Source of the DNA: an uncultured Eubacteriales bacterium
GTDB taxonomy: Bacteria; Bacillota; Clostridia; Oscillospirales; Oscillospiraceae
NCBI GenBank assembly: GCA_900316745.1
Contig: ONEB01000009.1
Span: 57,285-121,284, forward strand
Direction: 5' to 3'
Length of the DNA: 64,000 nucleotides
A model generated the notes under the pieces. It did no database searches and had not been told where the DNA came from. It was given only the letters and a program-made list of their open reading frames with translations. This document shows, piece by piece, positions 61,607-64,000 of the stretch (within the stretch, counting starts at the first letter, position 1; each line of letters starts with the position of its first letter). The translations under genes were made by a program, and so were the position numbers.

Positions 61607-61870
61607 ATGAATAATCTTAATCAACACACGAAGCCCGCTCATGCCTTCAAGTTTAAGGTACGCAATCAGACGTTTGAGTGGCCTTCCCAGCACATCACGG
61701 GAAGGGAAGTCCTGACTGCTGCAGGCTTGGTACCACCCGAGAACTATAAGCTTGATCTTAAAACTCACGGGAATGTCTATCGCGAGATTAAGCTCAACGA
61801 CGTAGTCGACCTAAGCGAGCCTGGAATTGAAAAATTCACGTATATCAGTAGAGATCAGTCGGAGGGCTAA
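61607..61870 (+). CDS. Ubiquitin-like beta-grasp modifier (multiubiquitin family, single domain)
   Basis: The 87-residue protein has the beta-grasp pattern of the prokaryotic multiubiquitin family: FKFKVRNQTFEWPSQHITGR (first hairpin and helix start), LTAAGLVPPENYKLDLK and a final strand EKFTYISRD. It ends in a single Gly (SEG) rather than a GG tail. It contains one domain where many relatives have two or more. ATG 61607 follows GGAGG by seven bases. It is the first gene of a four-gene unit with E2-, E1- and DUF6527-like proteins. Confidence 0.82.
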   Translation: MNNLNQHTKPAHAFKFKVRNQTFEWPSQHITGREVLTAAGLVPPENYKLDLKTHGNVYREIKLNDVVDLSEPGIEKFTYISRDQSEG

Positions 61871-61873
61871 CCC

Positions 61874-62278
61874 ATGGGAGACAGAAAAGCTTTTTTTCTT
61901 TCGTCTGACGATACCGAGTATCTGAGCAATACGTTCCCACATTGGGAAACCCTTCCCGGCCAATGGCTCCTGATCCACGACTTTCCCGTGTGCGAAGGCT
62001 ATACGGCTGAACGAACCACTGCAGCAATCAAGATTCCGACAGACTATCCTGCTGTCCCGCTTGATATGGTCTACTTCCACCCTGCGCTAGTACGTTCCGA
62101 TGGAAAAACGATTCCCAGAACAGAATGCACAGTGACCATTGATGGCCTTCCGTTCCAGCGCTGGTCGCGACACTATCGGACTGGTGAGTGGATCCCAAAT
62201 GAAGACAATCTTGCAACGCACGTACTTGCGATCAGCGGATGGCTAGAGCGCGCTTCAGCTGCGCAGGTGGCAAAATGA
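61874..62278 (+). CDS. E2-like protein (prokaryotic E2 family E type)
   Basis: The 134-residue protein has the block IPTDYPAVPLDMVYFHP (residues 54-70), a TVTIDGLPFQRWSRH block (86-100) and a C-terminal helix starting WIPNEDNLATHVLAI. This is the pattern of the small E2-like family found with bacterial multiubiquitin genes. Two Cys are present, Cys40 and Cys85; which, if either, carries the modifier is not clear. GGAGGG lies eight bases before the ATG. It starts three bases after the modifier gene and overlaps the E1-like gene (ATGA). Confidence 0.8.
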   Translation: MGDRKAFFLSSDDTEYLSNTFPHWETLPGQWLLIHDFPVCEGYTAERTTAAIKIPTDYPAVPLDMVYFHPALVRSDGKTIPRTECTVTIDGLPFQRWSRHYRTGEWIPNEDNLATHVLAISGWLERASAAQVAK

Positions 62279-63564
62279 TGGAACGTTCGTTTCGAATTAC
62301 CCAAAAACAACTTGACAACCTTGGAAGCCTTATGGCTTCCAAGGCCACTGGGAGCGTTATTTTGGCTTCGTGTGGTCGCGGCAGAGCTGTATTCCCAGAT
62401 GCGACAGAGCGAGAATCATGGTCATATATTGGCGGGGAGAAGGAGCTCGAAGTATCTGATTTAAAAGCGATGTCGTTTGATGGCAAGCTCTCATATTGCG
62501 TTGTTGCCCAACCAGATGAACTAAGTGAAATTGCATTCGATTTCCCAAACTGTATCTGGGTCGGTATTTCCTTTAACAGAGTTACTGCTTTCTATTGGAA
62601 TGGATCTTTAGTCTCTGTCGATATATGCGAAGTTGTTGGGCATTCAATCAATATCATATCAGCTAGTGAAGAGTCATACAGCGCTAACGATTTCAACATA
62701 CGCACAAGGCAGACGTTTGGCAGGGGAACAACGGAAGTCCTCTCCTCCTTAACAATTGGGGTTGCTGGAGCATCTGGGACTGGAAGCATTGTGGCAGAGC
62801 AGCTATTCCGTCTCGGAGTAAAGCGGTTGATCTTAGTCGATGATGATTCGGTCGAAGAAGTTAATCTTGGGCGAATATTGAATGCCGGGAGAACTGATGT
62901 GCTACTTCGAAAGAACAAAGCTGAAATGCTTAAGGAAAAGTTTGACGCCATGGGACTGGAATGTGAAATAATTGCAGTTCCTTCAACGATAACCGGTAGA
63001 AAGGCATTGCGGTATCTATCCCAGTGCGATGTCCTTTTTGGGTGTTTAGATTCCGCAGATGGAAGAATGCAGTTAAATCGGATAGGAACGTTTTACACAA
63101 TCCCTGTAATTGATATTGGAGTGAAACTCGTTTCGGATAGAGGGGAGCTTTCAGAAATAAGTACTGCTGTAAGGTATATTGTTCCTGGAGAGGCCTCGCT
63201 GCTAAGCCTTGGTGTCTATAGCACCGAGCAACTGCAAAGTGAATCGCTTCGAAGAGCAGATCCGGTTGCTTATCGCGACAGGCTTAAGGAAAAATATATT
63301 ATAGGAGCACAAGAGAGTGCACCTGCTGTTATCAGCATCAATATGTTAGCTTCAAGCTGTGGTGTGATCGAACTGCTTAACAGGATTCATAGTTTTAGGG
63401 ATACGCCAAATAAGGATGTTGAAATCATTTCTTGTAATTTGTTGGAGCCTTATTTTAATGTGGCGCCGCCATCTGAGCCGGATACAGCGTTGGCAAAGTA
63501 TCTTGGGCGAGGCGATTGCATTCCGTTCTTAGATATGCCATCTTTGGGGGAGATACCACTATGA
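62275..63564 (+). CDS. E1/ThiF-like adenylating enzyme, JAMM motif not visible
   Basis: The 429-residue protein has a Rossmann-type ATP-binding segment GVAGASGTGSIVAEQL (163-178), LILVDDDSVEEVNLGRI with the metal/ATP Asp and Arg200, and CLDSADGR (257-264), as in ThiF/E1 enzymes that adenylate the C terminus of a modifier. In relatives the N-terminal 150 residues are a JAB/JAMM peptidase with an HxH-type motif. Here the start is similar (RSFRITQKQL) but no such motif is seen. ATG 62275 overlaps the E2-like stop. Confidence 0.85.
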   Translation: MMERSFRITQKQLDNLGSLMASKATGSVILASCGRGRAVFPDATERESWSYIGGEKELEVSDLKAMSFDGKLSYCVVAQPDELSEIAFDFPNCIWVGISFNRVTAFYWNGSLVSVDICEVVGHSINIISASEESYSANDFNIRTRQTFGRGTTEVLSSLTIGVAGASGTGSIVAEQLFRLGVKRLILVDDDSVEEVNLGRILNAGRTDVLLRKNKAEMLKEKFDAMGLECEIIAVPSTITGRKALRYLSQCDVLFGCLDSADGRMQLNRIGTFYTIPVIDIGVKLVSDRGELSEISTAVRYIVPGEASLLSLGVYSTEQLQSESLRRADPVAYRDRLKEKYIIGAQESAPAVISINMLASSCGVIELLNRIHSFRDTPNKDVEIISCNLLEPYFNVAPPSEPDTALAKYLGRGDCIPFLDMPSLGEIPL

Positions 63565-63884
63565 TCCTACAAAGATTGTGCTTGTTCTTCAGCGGATTAC
63601 GAAAAGGGCTTCAAATAGTCGGAATTGAGGATTACCCGGAGATCGTTGACGAGAACACTTTCTACGTAGTGGGCAATTTGAGTAGACCACAATATGCTCT
63701 GTTCAAATGCCCCTGTGGGTGTGAAGCAACAATTGAGCTTAATCTGAATCGCAGTTCTAGGCCGTGTTGGAGAATCAAATGGAGCCCTTTGGGGACAGTC
63801 TCCATTTCGCCATCTATCAATCGAAAAGTTGGCTGCCAAAGTCATTTTTTCCTAACAAAAAGTTCCGCCTACTGGTGCAAGTAA
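63561..63884 (+). CDS. DUF6527 zinc-binding protein of ubiquitin-like operons
   Basis: The 107-residue protein has FKCPCGCEATIELNL (Cys50, 52, 54), then PSINRKVGCQSHFFL and a terminal WC, the metal-site pattern of DUF6527. Such proteins accompany multiubiquitin operons, and their role is unknown. The start lies in an ATGA overlap with the E1-like gene. It closes the four-gene unit. Confidence 0.82.
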   Translation: MILQRLCLFFSGLRKGLQIVGIEDYPEIVDENTFYVVGNLSRPQYALFKCPCGCEATIELNLNRSSRPCWRIKWSPLGTVSISPSINRKVGCQSHFFLTKSSAYWCK

Positions 63885-64000
63885 GAGATGCCTTCAAGGG
63901 AAATTGCAATCGGCGGTGGGCGGCGGCCGCTGATGCGGTGACCAACGGCCGCCCGGCGGTGGTAGCGGCCGGACAGTTTAACCGGTCGCTTTCGGCTTAA
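63885..64000. other. Window end, GC-rich tail
   Basis: After the DUF6527 stop the base composition changes at about 63,930 from AT-rich to very GC-rich (GGCGGCGGCCGC, CGGCCGCCCGG). An open frame crosses it but has no recognisable match. It may be the start of another segment or an assembly end. Confidence 0.4.

Overview
The left half (1-36.4 kb) is GC-rich chromosomal DNA whose genes point to a strictly anaerobic, gut-type member of the Clostridia (Oscillospirales-like): Rex, NrdR, RNase M5, a spermidine/putrescine importer with permease and binding protein fused, S-layer-homology (SLH) proteins and an Fe-S flavin oxidoreductase. This placement is inferred from gene content and base composition. 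It holds, in order: the oxidoreductase and hypA; a leftward potA-potB-potCD-rluA operon preceded by a strong promoter, a folded RNA and an intrinsic terminator; sirtuin, tagA-like and tmk genes; a small Cys-rich protein with a hairpin-rich 3' region; mltG, a U32 peptidase, alaS and a HIT protein; comEC-holA-rnmV; nrdR, a DUF421 protein, dapF and a NagB-like protein; a kinase-like protein; gap joined abruptly to a VWA/SLH gene; an SMR exporter behind a riboswitch-like leader; pepP, a D,D-carboxypeptidase, rex, mnmE and a secreted HAD-like lipoprotein. It ends in an SLH gene remnant and two phage-like genes.

At 36,562-36,606 lies the 3' part of a tRNA-Pro(GGG) gene on the minus strand, from anticodon loop to CCA, followed by its terminator. 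The 5' part is missing. From here rightward the DNA is more AT-rich and accessory. The simplest reading is that an integrative element entered this tRNA gene, so that the intact tRNA should lie at the far end, outside the window.

The island carries: (i) imperfect tandem repeats next to the junction; (ii) a leftward defence cluster from 49.3 to 37.1 kb: hsdR, a GmrSD-like type IV restriction gene, hsdM, an unrecognised soluble protein plus a membrane protein, hsdS, an FRG-domain gene flanked by a duplicated hsdS tail, a small protein, a nucleotidyl-cyclase-like protein and a membrane protein; (iii) two overlapping, diverged tyrosine-recombinase-like genes facing a CxxC/HTH protein; (iv) an HD-domain protein and an int/xis module with a palindromic operator and a small XRE regulator; (v) an ECF sigma factor with a putative anti-sigma factor; (vi) an XRE-ImmA/IrrE protein; (vii) a degenerate type I toxin-antitoxin-like locus; and (viii) a compact ubiquitin-like operon: single beta-grasp modifier, E2-like protein, E1/ThiF-like protein without a visible JAMM motif, and a DUF6527 protein.

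The best candidates for a little-described system are the ubiquitin-like operon (61.6-63.9 kb) and the extended restriction operon with its two embedded soluble/membrane pairs. The window also shows several rearrangements: the gap/VWA junction, GNAT and SLH remnants, the hsdS-tail duplication and the collapsed toxin reading frame.
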